Below, one piece after another: positions 34,176 to 41,417 of a DNA stretch of 41,417 nt. Origin of the DNA: Myxococcota bacterium (GTDB lineage: Bacteria; Myxococcota_A; Polyangia; Polyangiales; JANWZI01); NCBI GenBank assembly GCA_025054695.1, contig JANWZI010000025.1, forward strand, positions 1 to 41,417, written 5' to 3'. The translations under genes were made by a program, and so were the position numbers. The stretch's first letter is position 1, and each line of letters opens with the position of its first letter. The notes beneath the pieces are model-generated. The model ran no database searches. It was not told the origin of the DNA and saw nothing but the letters and a program-made list of their open reading frames with translations.

Positions 34176-34820
34176 GTGCCCCCCGAATCCACAAGCAATC
34201 AGCAGCAGTCGGGCGGAAGCAATGCCAAGTACGCAGTCATCGGGCTGCTGCTGCTCGCAGCGGCGGCCGGAATCTGGATCGCCCTCCCGGGACAACCCAC
34301 GACGCCGCCCGCGCCGCCCCCGACGACCGCCGACGCCGGCGTCCGACCACCGCCCCCGCCGGACGACCTGATCATCGTCGAGTCGGAGCCCGACGCGGGA
34401 GTCGAGGACGCGGGCCCACCGGGAACGTGCCGGACGAGCGCGGACTGCGCTCCGGGCGCGCGATGCATCGACGGGCGCTGCACGCGCTTCGTCACCCGAT
34501 ACGTCGCCGGAGATTGGGAATGCTCGGGCAACATTCCGCAGGCGCAGGCCGCGGCGGTCGTCAATGAGTACCGCCGCCAAGTGCGCAACTGCTACGAGCG
34601 GCGTCTCAAGGTCAACCACCGCCTCCAGGGCAACCTCACGCTCCGCATGAAAGTCAATTCGTCCGGAAACGTCGAAGCCACGAGCGTGGGGGGCTCGCTC
34701 GGCGACCCGGAGGTCTTCGCGTGCATCCGGCAGCTCGCTTCCACTTGGCGTTTTCCGGCCCCGCAGGGAGGAAACTGCGCGGTGGTGAGCGCGCCCTTCA
34801 ACTTCACGCCGCAGCAGTGA
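34176..34820 (+). CDS. Membrane-anchored protein with AgmX/PglI C-terminal domain
   Basis: This is a 214-residue bitopic protein: a polar Gln/Ser-rich N-terminus, one membrane segment (about residues 19-36, VIGLLLLAAAAGIWIAL), a Pro/Asp-rich linker (about 40-80), and a small Cys module (CRTSADCAPGARCIDGRC). It ends in an AgmX/PglI C-terminal domain: YRRQVRNCYERRLKVNHRLQ, LTLRMKVNSSGNVEATSVG, LGDPEVFACIRQLASTWRFPAPQGG. The domain is TonB-C-like and in myxobacteria is found in envelope and gliding-related proteins. GTG 34176 follows GAGG at good spacing. It is the better-conserved of two AgmX-domain proteins in the window (the other is at 8885-9655). Its partner is unknown; genes around it do not form an obvious complex. 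Confidence 0.85.
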   Translation: MPPESTSNQQQSGGSNAKYAVIGLLLLAAAAGIWIALPGQPTTPPAPPPTTADAGVRPPPPPDDLIIVESEPDAGVEDAGPPGTCRTSADCAPGARCIDGRCTRFVTRYVAGDWECSGNIPQAQAAAVVNEYRRQVRNCYERRLKVNHRLQGNLTLRMKVNSSGNVEATSVGGSLGDPEVFACIRQLASTWRFPAPQGGNCAVVSAPFNFTPQQ

Positions 34821-34880
34821 CCGCAAGGCCGCGCGCGTTCGATGGGCGGGTCCGCCGTCTCGGGGCGCGCCGCGGAACGA

Positions 34881-35288
34881 TCAGTTGACCTCGCCCCGCG
34901 ACACGGCCGCGAGGTGCGACGCGATCACGCCGAGCAGCTCCTCGACGACGAACGGCTTCTCGAGGCCCACGACCGCGCCCAGGCGGCTCGCGCGACGCTG
35001 GGCCGCGCCCCCTGGGGTTACGAGCACCGCCGGTGGAGCTCGATCGTCGAGCTCCGCGCGCAACATCGCGAGCACCGTCTCGCCGTCCATGCCAGGCATC
35101 ATGTAGTCGAGCACGATCATGCTCGGCTCGTGCTCGCGGCAAAGCTCGAGCGCGCTGGGACCGTCGAACGCCTCGAGCACTTCGTACCCCTCGGTCCGCA
35201 GGACCTGCGCGAGGGCGCGCACGGTCGTGGGATCGTCGTCCACCACGAGAATCGGCCCACACGGGCCCGCATCGGCTGCCTGCTTCAT
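34881..35288 (-). CDS. Stand-alone response regulator receiver (CheY-like)
   Basis: This is a 135-residue single receiver domain without an output domain. The acidic pocket is in ILVVDDDP (D17-D19), the phospho-acceptor is D61 in IVLDYMMPGMDG, the switch Thr is T91 in AVLVTPGG, and the conserved Lys is K111 in GLEKPF; all key residues are present. The ATG at 35288 (MKQAADAGP) gives a standard leader, with GAGG upstream. It would relay phosphate from a kinase, possibly the orphan kinase 2 kb away, but that pairing is inference. It is convergent with the AgmX-domain gene and divergent from the following lipoprotein gene. Confidence 0.93.
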   Translation of the reverse strand: MKQAADAGPCGPILVVDDDPTTVRALAQVLRTEGYEVLEAFDGPSALELCREHEPSMIVLDYMMPGMDGETVLAMLRAELDDRAPPAVLVTPGGAAQRRASRLGAVVGLEKPFVVEELLGVIASHLAAVSRGEVN

Positions 35289-35463
35289 CGGTGTCGAGCC
35301 TCGCACGTGGACGCCAACGGCGCGCATCCGACGAGCGGCGTCCGGCCACGTCGCTCCCGGAAATGCAAGCCCGTCCGAAGCCGGATCCGCGCGCGGCGGG
35401 CGAGGCGGACGGATCCGTCGAGCCAAGTGGGCGCGCGCGGATCACGCGTGTTACCTTTCGCGC

Positions 35464-36420
35464 GTGCGTCGTGGCCGAAGGCGGCTCCTCCCGGTCGCGG
35501 TGGTCGCCGCCGGCCTCCTCGGATGCCAGGACGAAGTCGTCGTACGCAACGCCGACGCCGCCCGACCTGCTCCCGAGGGAGGTCTCGGGGATGTCGACCG
35601 CACCCCGGACCCAGCGTGCCGCGGAGAGGGGCGCTGGATCTTGGCGGCGACGGGAGCGGTGGTTTCCGACGACGGCCACCCCGTCCAGAACGCGCGCGTC
35701 CAGCTGTGTGTCCGCACGCATCCCGACGAGCGGCTGATCTGCCTCCCGCCACCGGCGACCGACGCGGAGGGTCGTTACGAGATCCTCGTACCGCCCGAGG
35801 CACGCTGTATGCGGCGCGCCGTGATGCGGGTCCTCGTCTCAGGCGCTCCCTACGCCACCACCTACTGCCCCGTGGCGCTCGACGACGTCGTCGACGCGGT
35901 ACTCGTCACGCGCCGTCCGTGGGTACTGTTCTCGCTGCGGCCCGTCGACCCCCTACCACCGTCCGACGACCCCGAAGCGATGCAGGACGTCGTCCTCGAC
36001 GGCGGGCTGAGGCTGACGCTCGCTCCATCGATGCTCGGCCTGGGAGGCGACTGGTCGCAGTGGGCGAGCCGTCGCATCGATCTGTCGGCCGCGAACGCCG
36101 TCCGGCCGTGCTTCGCCGACCGCGTGCCCGGAGCCCTCGTAGCGTGGGGCCTCCGACCCGAAGCGAGCGTGGATGCTCCTGGTGCGCGCGTCCGCATCGA
36201 GGGGGGCTTCGGACTGGGAGCGGGAAGCCCGGTCGAATTGATGCTACTCGGGGGCCTCGACACGCGCCTCGCCGACGGCACCGTGGTCGAGGAGGCGGAG
36301 CTCGCGACGGTCTGGACGGGGCGGGTCGCAGCCGATGGTCGAAGCATCAATCCGAGCGGAAGCGAGACGGGGCTGACGTATTTGTCGTGGCTCGTGTTGC
36401 GAAGGGCCCCACCGCCGTGA
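35464..36420 (+). CDS. Lipoprotein with carboxypeptidase-regulatory-like domain
   Basis: This is a 318-residue predicted lipoprotein: very basic n-region (VRRGRRR), hydrophobic core and lipobox GLLGC, Asp/Ala-rich linker, then a beta-sandwich resembling carboxypeptidase regulatory-like/Greek-key domains (GAVVSDDGHPVQNARVQLC, TDAEGRYEILVPPEARC). The rest (about 150-318) is beta-rich with no recognised motif (LGGDWSQWASRRIDL, LATVWTGRVAADGR). GTG 35464 is the only start leaving an intact signal sequence. It probably sits on the inner leaflet of the outer membrane or the surface. Function unknown; the regulatory-like domain suggests a structural or binding role. Confidence 0.78.
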   Translation: MRRGRRRLLPVAVVAAGLLGCQDEVVVRNADAARPAPEGGLGDVDRTPDPACRGEGRWILAATGAVVSDDGHPVQNARVQLCVRTHPDERLICLPPPATDAEGRYEILVPPEARCMRRAVMRVLVSGAPYATTYCPVALDDVVDAVLVTRRPWVLFSLRPVDPLPPSDDPEAMQDVVLDGGLRLTLAPSMLGLGGDWSQWASRRIDLSAANAVRPCFADRVPGALVAWGLRPEASVDAPGARVRIEGGFGLGAGSPVELMLLGGLDTRLADGTVVEEAELATVWTGRVAADGRSINPSGSETGLTYLSWLVLRRAPPP

Positions 36421-36675
36421 GGGACGACGATCGACTCCATCGACGACGCCGGGAGCGCGCCGATCACTGCGATCCGACAGCCCGAACGGCATCATCTCGC
36501 GTCCCGATGCGAACCTCGTCTCTAGACTGACCCCAAATGTAGAATCGGACCCACCAGCGCGTTCGGCCGCCTCTCGCGTTCGGCGGAAGGCCCCGCCGCG
36601 TGGTGCCGGCCGATCCGGCGGCCTCCCGGCGCCCGTCACGCGGATGGACTGCGACGCGCCGTGGTTTGCCGCCCA

Positions 36676-36775
36676 AGACCGAGCTCCGAACCGCGTCGAG
36701 GCCCCGAGCCGAGGCCGAGTCCGATTACGTGACGGGGCCCGAGGCCCAGTTCGAGTCCAGTTCCGAGTCCCGGAC
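36676..36775. repeat. Short degraded CCGAGN hexamer array (reverse orientation)
   Basis: The 381-base convergent gap carries a short and rather degraded tract (CCGAGC, CCGAGG, CCGAGT, then GAGTCCAG and TTCCGAGTCC) broken in the middle by GATTACGTGACGGGG. No arms could be recognised. Bases 36421-36675 contain nothing I can support. Confidence 0.65.
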
Positions 36776-36801
36776 CGCCATCCCGCCGACGGGCGCCCGC
36801 G

Positions 36802-37980
36802 TCAGCGCCCCCGCCATGCATCCGTGGCGAGGTACGCCGCCCGGTCGAGCACGGTCCGCGCGCGAAGCCAGCCGCGTTCGAACCGACCGATTTCGACACC
36901 CACGCACACGCGACGGCGATCCCGCAAGACGCGCAACAGCGTCCGCAGCCTGTGCCAGTACGTGTGCCGGTCTCGGACGATTTCCATCAGCGACACGAGG
37001 TGCCACGGATCGGGATCGGCGCGCACGAACCGCAGCGCCCGCTCGAGCAGCGCAGGCACTTGCTCGTCGTGGACGAGCCGCCCGTCGAAGAGGCGTTGCA
37101 CGGTCGCGTTGTTCGTCACGCCCCATGCGCCGTAGCTGAGGTTCTTGAAGATTCGACAGGGCACGTAGTTGCCCACGTCGACGCAGTGCGGCATCTGCGC
37201 GCGCCCCTGGATGGCCGGCGCGAGCAGCGCCTCGCGCACGAGCTGCGCGTTCTGCTCGGGGCTGACGTCGGTGGCGTGGATGACCACTTCGCCCGGCCAG
37301 CGCTCGCCGCGTCCACGAGCGACGTAGCCACCCCATTGCTCGAACCGAAGCCCGTGGCGCGCGCAGAACGCGACGACCTCGCGCAGCTCGGTTTCGTTGG
37401 AACGCCAGACCGAGCCGACGAAGCACACCGTACGCGCGTCGGGCCGCGATCGCGGCGCGCGGCGCACACGGTCGATGTTCGCGTCGATCTGCGCCGGCAA
37501 CAGGTCGGTCGCCCACGTGAGCACGGCGCGCGTGCGGTCCGCGCGCACCCAGTGCAGCGGCTCGTCGGCGATCGGCTCCCACGACGCGTCGGCGGGGCGG
37601 CCGCGGAACACCTCGAAGAAGACACAGCGTCCGGCCCGCACGAGCGGGGCATAGCGCTCGAGGGAGAGCCGACCGGGCGCGTGATCGTGCACGAGGTACC
37701 ACGCCCTGGGGTGGAGCGGCAGATTGGCGTCGGGCCGGTCGACGTTGGCGTTGGCGACGAAGAGTGTATCCTCGCACTCCGACGCTCGCAGCGCGTCGCG
37801 GTTGTCGCGCCACGCCACGTCGAACGTGCCGAGCTGCCGGCTCGCCTCGCGCAGCGCGCGGTACAGGGCGAGCTGGATCCAGTGGTGCGTGTGCCGCGGC
37901 CGCCGGTAGCCATGGACGATCACGCGTCGAACGCCGAGCGCGTCGAGGATCGCGCCGATGTCGCGCACGGTCTCGTGCAT
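36802..37980 (-). CDS. CgeB-like glycosyltransferase-family protein
   Basis: This 392-residue cytoplasmic protein resembles CgeB/YkvP-type group 1 glycosyltransferases. Its C-terminal half has CFVGSVWRSNETELREVVAF at the inter-domain start and VPCRIFKNLSYGAWGVTNNA near residues 280-300, which matches the family's donor-binding (P-x-R-x-F-x-x-x-x-x-G-x-x-x-x-T-N) region, followed by LFDGRLVHDE. The N-terminal half (VRRVIVHGYRRPRHTHHW...FVANANVDRPDANLP, AWYLVHDHAPGRL) would form the acceptor domain. The ATG at 37980 is the first in frame. Donor and acceptor are unknown, and no other polysaccharide genes are adjacent. The upstream ferredoxin gene is on the same strand, 69 bases away. Confidence 0.72.
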   Translation of the reverse strand: MHETVRDIGAILDALGVRRVIVHGYRRPRHTHHWIQLALYRALREASRQLGTFDVAWRDNRDALRASECEDTLFVANANVDRPDANLPLHPRAWYLVHDHAPGRLSLERYAPLVRAGRCVFFEVFRGRPADASWEPIADEPLHWVRADRTRAVLTWATDLLPAQIDANIDRVRRAPRSRPDARTVCFVGSVWRSNETELREVVAFCARHGLRFEQWGGYVARGRGERWPGEVVIHATDVSPEQNAQLVREALLAPAIQGRAQMPHCVDVGNYVPCRIFKNLSYGAWGVTNNATVQRLFDGRLVHDEQVPALLERALRFVRADPDPWHLVSLMEIVRDRHTYWHRLRTLLRVLRDRRRVCVGVEIGRFERGWLRARTVLDRAAYLATDAWRGR

Positions 37981-38049
37981 GCTCCGCGCTTCCCACTCCG
38001 CGTCGTGTCCGCCCGCCGCGCAAGGGCGATGCGGCGCGTGACCGCAATC

Positions 38050-38358
38050 CTAGACCGGCTCCGGTTCCACGACGCGGAGGCGAAGCCGCGTCACGGGCCG
38101 GACCAGCCGCATCTGGCAGCAGAGCCGCACCCGCGGCTCGTTTCCGAAGACGTCGAGCACCTCGAGCTCGTCGTCGGCGGGGTCCGGAAGGCCCTCGGCT
38201 CCTTCCAGCACCTCGACGCGACACGTCCCGCAACTCGCGGAGCGACACGAATAGGGGACGCCCGCGGCCGGGTGCGCGTCGGTCAAGTCCATGATGCGGG
38301 TTCCGACGGGCACGTCGACGACTTCGTAGCCCGCCGGTTCAAACCGGACCGTCGTCAT
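38050..38358 (-). CDS. 2Fe-2S ferredoxin (plant-type)
   Basis: This is a 102-residue electron carrier with the beta-grasp ferredoxin fold. The cluster ligands are C38, C43 and C46 in YSCRSASCGTC and C80 (C81 adjacent) in VRLCCQMRL, giving the C-x4-C-x2-C-x33-C spacing of plant/adrenodoxin-type [2Fe-2S] proteins. The N-terminal strands (MTTVRFEPAGYEVVDVPVG) and the loop PADDELEVLDV match the family. The ATG at 38358 gives a standard-length protein, although no strong ribosome site precedes it. Its redox partner is not evident; the downstream gene is a glycosyltransferase-like protein, and no reductase or oxygenase lies nearby. Confidence 0.93.
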   Translation of the reverse strand: MTTVRFEPAGYEVVDVPVGTRIMDLTDAHPAAGVPYSCRSASCGTCRVEVLEGAEGLPDPADDELEVLDVFGNEPRVRLCCQMRLVRPVTRLRLRVVEPEPV

Positions 38359-38442
38359 GCGTGGCGGACCATGGGCCGACACGTCCCCGACGTCAACGGG
38401 TGGCCGACGGCGCATCGGACGTCGCGCCGGGCACGATGGCGG

Positions 38443-38638
38443 GGTGGCCGCCGGCGTTGCTCGAAACCAGCGGGGGCGGTTTCGATTCCGAGTCCGAGTC
38501 CGAGTCCGATTCCGAGTCCGAGTCCGAGCCTGAGTCCAAGCCTGAGTCCGAGACCGAGTCCGAAGCCCAGACCGAGCCCGAACCTGAGTCCGAGTCCGAG
38601 TACCAGGCGCGATCAACCAAACTGGCTGGCGCCGTGAG
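38443..38638. repeat. CCGAGN hexamer element with arms (reverse orientation) in a divergent spacer
   Basis: The 379-base gap between the ferredoxin and the muramidase gene contains a left-arm-like string GGGTGGCCGCCGGCGTTGC (from 38443), a regular array (38483-38601) and the best-preserved right arm AGGCGCGATCAACC...GGCTGGCGCCGTGAG (38604-38638). That arm aligns closely with 7716-7750 and with the inverse of 40303-40339. The promoter for the muramidase gene should lie in 38640-38737, which is slightly less GC-rich (GGATAAGCTAAG) but shows no clear box pair. Confidence 0.87.
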
Positions 38639-38737
38639 TGCAAGGCAACCGGCAGAGCCGTGCTTCGCGCCCGATACGACCACGACCCCCACTGCGTCCC
38701 ACATGACTGGCACGCGGATTGGATAAGCTAAGCGGTA

Positions 38738-40276
38738 ATGAGCCGAGCCGGCCTGCGCTGCTGCCTACTGTCCGCAATCGTTCAGGGGACGGCCGCCGGA
38801 TGCGCGGAGCCGAGCGATCCGATCGCCGCCAACGAGCAGTACGCGCGCATCTGCGCCGATGGCCCCACGCTGCCCGGAATCGACGTCTCGCACTGGCAGG
38901 GCCGCATCGACTGGGACGCGGTCGCCGGCGCGGGCATCCGCTTCGCATTCATCCGCGTCTCGGACGGCACGGGCACGATGGACCGCGAGTTTCATCGGAA
39001 CTGGCCCGAGGCGCGCCGCGTGGGCATCGTGCGGGGCGTCTACCAGTTCTTCCGGCCCAACCAGGATCCGATCGCCCAGGCCGACTTGCTGCTCGACCGG
39101 ATCGGCACGCTCGAGCCCGACGACATGTCGCCCGTGATCGACGTGGAAGTGACCGGCGACCGCACGGCCTCGCAGATTGTGGCCGCGATGCGCGCGTGGA
39201 TCGACCGGGTCGAGGCCGCGACCCGACGGCGCGTGATCATCTACACGGCGCCGTACTTCTGGCGGACGTCGGTCGGCAACTCGGACGCGTTCGCTTCCAA
39301 CCCGCTGTGGATCGCCAACTGGGGCGTGCGCTGCCCGGACGTGCCCGAACCGTGGAGTGACTGGGCGTTCTGGCAGACGAGCGACAGCGGACGCGTCGCG
39401 GGGATCTCCGGCAACGTGGACACGAACGAGTTCGACGGCACGCCCGAACGGCTCCGTGGGTTCGGCACCGTCGGTTGCACGCCGCGCTGCGAGGGCTCGG
39501 TGCTCGTGGGCGCCGATTGTGGCCGAGGCGACTGCGCGGCCTTCGGCGCGCGCTGCGTGGACGACGCCCACGGCGCACGTTGCGTCTTCCACGCCTGTCC
39601 CGACACCGGCGAGGCCGACGTATGCCTGGACGAGCACACGATCGCACACTGCCGGGACGGACGGATCGAGACGGGCGACTGCGGCGCCTTCGCGGCGTAC
39701 TGCTCGACGGCAGGGCGCGCCCCGACGCAGGCCCGCTGCGTCAGCGTCTTCTGCGTGCCGGACGCGGCCAGCCCGCCGGTGGCCCACGACGGCTGCTGGA
39801 TCGAAGGGGGCAAGCTGCTGCACTGCGACGAAAACGGCGTGCCCACGCTCGAGGAGTGCCCGCCCGGACAAGCCTGCTCGATGGTCGGGGGTCGCGCGCA
39901 CTGCGCACCCGGCATCTGTCCGCTCGAGGGCGAGACCGATGCGTGTGTCGACGATCGCTGGCTCGGACACTGCCTCGGCGGCTCGATTGCGCGGGCCACG
40001 GACTGCGAAGCGATGGGGGCGCGGTGCGTCGCGGGCCCCGATCGTGGGCGGTGCGAGCCCGTCGCCCGGCCTCCGGAGCGCGACGCGGGTGGCACGGGTG
40101 AGGACTGCACCATGGGAGGCCGGTGCCCCGAGCCCGTGGCTCGAGCGGAGGGGTCGTGTACCTGTCGCTCGAACCGCGGCGCGATGCCCTCGGCAGGTGG
40201 GCTTGCGCTCGCGGCCCTCGCCCTGCTCACGCGGACGCGTCGGCACCCCCGGCGAGCGGCGTCTCGTCGTCGGTGA
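38738..40276 (+). CDS. GH25 muramidase-domain surface protein with Cys-rich repeats and MYXO-CTERM tail
   Basis: This is a 512-residue exported protein. The N-terminus is a signal sequence ending in TAAGC, which could be a lipobox. Residues ~45-240 are a GH25 (Chalaropsis-type lysozyme) domain: GIDVSHWQGRIDWD (D49), FAFIRVSDG, VYQFFRP, PVIDVE (D135, E137) and the end DWAFWQTSDSG...VDTNEFDG; the catalytic DxE pair is intact, so peptidoglycan beta-1,4 hydrolysis is plausible. Residues ~245-470 are Cys-rich modules (CGRGDCAAFGARCVDD, CSTAGRAPTQARC, CPPGQACSMVGGRAHC). It ends GSCTCRS, hydrophobic LALAALALLT, RTRRHPRRAASRRR, a MYXO-CTERM pattern. A role in predation or wall remodelling is inference. 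Confidence 0.92.
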   Translation: MSRAGLRCCLLSAIVQGTAAGCAEPSDPIAANEQYARICADGPTLPGIDVSHWQGRIDWDAVAGAGIRFAFIRVSDGTGTMDREFHRNWPEARRVGIVRGVYQFFRPNQDPIAQADLLLDRIGTLEPDDMSPVIDVEVTGDRTASQIVAAMRAWIDRVEAATRRRVIIYTAPYFWRTSVGNSDAFASNPLWIANWGVRCPDVPEPWSDWAFWQTSDSGRVAGISGNVDTNEFDGTPERLRGFGTVGCTPRCEGSVLVGADCGRGDCAAFGARCVDDAHGARCVFHACPDTGEADVCLDEHTIAHCRDGRIETGDCGAFAAYCSTAGRAPTQARCVSVFCVPDAASPPVAHDGCWIEGGKLLHCDENGVPTLEECPPGQACSMVGGRAHCAPGICPLEGETDACVDDRWLGHCLGGSIARATDCEAMGARCVAGPDRGRCEPVARPPERDAGGTGEDCTMGGRCPEPVARAEGSCTCRSNRGAMPSAGGLALAALALLTRTRRHPRRAASRRR

Positions 40277-40302
40277 TATCGACGCCGCGAAGCGCGTCGA
40301 AG

Positions 40303-40420
40303 CTCACAGCGCCGCCCAGTCGGCTTGATCGCGCCTTCAAGTCGGGCTCGGATTCGGTCTCGAGTCTCGGGCTCGCAACACGCCTCGGCCACGTCGAGCA
40401 ACGTGACCGCCGCTATCAGC
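40303..40420. repeat. Minimal CTCGGN hexamer element with both arms (forward orientation)
   Basis: This is the shortest array, only about five hexamers (40341-40374), but both arms are well preserved: CACAGCGCCGCCCAGTCGG... (40303-40339) and GCAACACGCCTCGGCCACG... (40374-40420). They match the 30395-30545 copy in order and orientation. It shows that array length varies while arms are kept. It lies in the 259-base gap between convergent genes. Confidence 0.87.
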
Positions 40421-40535
40421 CGCATGTGGCGGGCGTGCGCCCGGCGTGCAAGCCTCTGCGGTAAAGACGTCGAATCCCCGCTCGTGTTGGCCGGTCGCCT
40501 CCGGAAGGCAGGGGGTGCGTTCGGCCGCAGGGCGA

Positions 40536-41417
40536 CTACTGGATCGGTTCGACGTCGACCAGCTCCGCCGAGCCCGCACTCCAGCTTTCCGCGAAGTGAA
40601 GGACCTGCGCCTGGACGGCGTCGAGCGGATTGTCGACCGCCCGCGGGACCTCGAGCGTCTCGAACGGAGGCCGAACCGGATGCGTCATGCGCTGCCAGCC
40701 ATGCCGAAGCGTGAGCAGCCCATGGACCGCCGGGCGGTGCACGACGAGGACTCGTGTCCGCGCCGTCTCTCCGGTCCGGGCGTTGCCCCGAACGGGTGGA
40801 TCGACCTCCGGGAGGGCAACGAAACGCGACCGCGAGCCCGCGATCGACGCCCCCAGCGCCGCGGCGAGGGCCTCGGTCGAGCGATCGTGCACCACCTCGT
40901 CGTCTCCTGCTCCCAACAGCAGAACGTCCACGGGTCGAGCGGAGAGAGCGCCCACGAACGCGAGCGGATCGGCGCCGTCGACGACGGCCTGCCACAGCGA
41001 AAGCTCGGGAACGACGGACGCGTCGACGGGCCAGGTGCGCCCGAACGCATCGATCGGAAGCCCCAGGCGCGCGAGCAGCGGCTCGAGCCAGAGCCGATGC
41101 CACGGTGGTGCATCGACCATCGCGTCGGAAAAGGCACTCCCGGGCGATGCGAGCACGACCGCACCGACCTCCGGTTCGTACGCGGCGAACGGGACGTGGG
41201 GGCCGAGACCTTGACCGATCAAGAGCAGCGGTCCGGAAACGAAACGCGGGGTGCCGAGCTCCGGGTCGATCTCGCCAACGGCCGACCAGTCGCCTTCGCG
41301 CACCAGCCGGACCAGCGCGAACAGGTCCGCCACCCACTGGCGCAAGGCCTCGCGCAGGTATGCCGGCGCGCCGGGACCGAGCTCCCCGCGCTCGTCGTCG
41401 AGCCCCGCGAACCGGCG
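40536..41417 (-). CDS. Alpha/beta-hydrolase-like protein, 5'-partial, nucleophile apparently lost
   Basis: The frame runs off the end of the window without a stop, so the N-terminus is missing; about 293 residues are present. The pattern LLLIGQGLGPHVPFAAYEPEVGAVVLASPG resembles large secreted lipase-like hydrolases of Myxococcota, in which the elbow normally reads GQSLGG. Here the expected Ser codon is GGT (41208-41210). Downstream VDVLLLGAGDDEVVHDRSTEALAAAL fits the acid loop, and HGLLTLRHGWQRMTH could supply the His. If the alignment is right the protein is a non-catalytic homologue or uses another residue. The frame also offers a TTG at 41345, but upstream codons (for example LGPGAPAYLREA) look coding, so that is not taken as the start. 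Confidence 0.65.
   Translation of the reverse strand, partial: RRFAGLDDERGELGPGAPAYLREALRQWVADLFALVRLVREGDWSAVGEIDPELGTPRFVSGPLLLIGQGLGPHVPFAAYEPEVGAVVLASPGSAFSDAMVDAPPWHRLWLEPLLARLGLPIDAFGRTWPVDASVVPELSLWQAVVDGADPLAFVGALSARPVDVLLLGAGDDEVVHDRSTEALAAALGASIAGSRSRFVALPEVDPPVRGNARTGETARTRVLVVHRPAVHGLLTLRHGWQRMTHPVRPPFETLEVPRAVDNPLDAVQAQVLHFAESWSAGSAELVDVEPIQ

Overview
The window is about 41 kb of very GC-rich DNA with strong third-position G/C, many GTG starts and one TTG start. It looks like chromosomal sequence from a starch-degrading member of the Myxococcota (Sandaracinaceae/Polyangiales-like). This placement is inferred from traits rather than a marker gene: MYXO-CTERM-like tails (Cys-x-Cys-Arg, hydrophobic stretch, Arg-rich end), many lipoproteins with Asp/Gly-rich linkers and Cys-rich modules, a MopE-type DDDCDG-repeat protein, AgmX/PglI C-terminal domains and an SpeE-type synthase fused to a membrane transporter-like domain. 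No rRNA, tRNA, CRISPR array, transposase or phage gene was recognised.

Layout. 1-4.5 kb: secreted GH15 glucoamylase (partial) translationally coupled to a GH13 amylase lipoprotein, then an FtsB/DivIC-like gene. 4.6-7.4 kb: an AMP-forming acyl-CoA (malonyl-CoA-like) synthetase divergent from a Cys-rich lipoprotein. 7.7-10.8 kb: a minus-strand operon of two acyl-CoA dehydrogenases around an AgmX-type lipoprotein. 10.9-15.1 kb: a membrane spermidine-synthase-like fusion and a small unknown protein. 15.4-18.4 kb: the glycolytic operon gap-pgk-tpiA. 18.7-20.1 kb: a group 2 sigma-70 factor on the minus strand. 20.6-24.3 kb: a HEAT-repeat exported protein and argJ. 24.6-28.2 kb: a minus-strand pair, a MopE/beta-propeller lipoprotein and an FGE-sulfatase-domain lipoprotein. 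28.6-30.3 kb: coaE and a degenerate SDR. 30.7-36.4 kb: a membrane histidine kinase, an unknown protein, an AgmX-domain membrane protein, a stand-alone receiver (minus) and a carboxypeptidase-regulatory-like lipoprotein. 36.8-38.4 kb: a CgeB-like glycosyltransferase and a 2Fe-2S ferredoxin on minus. 38.7-40.3 kb: a GH25 muramidase-domain surface protein. 40.5 kb to the end: a partial alpha/beta-hydrolase-like protein.

The most unusual feature is not a gene. Ten intergenic spacers carry an imperfect 6-bp-period array of the unit CCGAGN (CTCGG on the other strand), and at least four of them (about 15.1, 30.4, 38.5 and 40.3 kb) are bracketed by the same two arm sequences, in either orientation, with single-arm traces at several more. 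This amounts to a dispersed, non-coding element family, at five of ten sites placed between convergent genes. I do not recognise it as a named element.

Functional themes are secreted polysaccharide degradation, acyl-CoA/fatty-acid metabolism, central glycolysis, and a large surface or periplasmic lipoprotein repertoire. Several proteins of recognisable fold appear to have lost catalytic residues (SDR at 29.2 kb, hydrolase at 40.5 kb).
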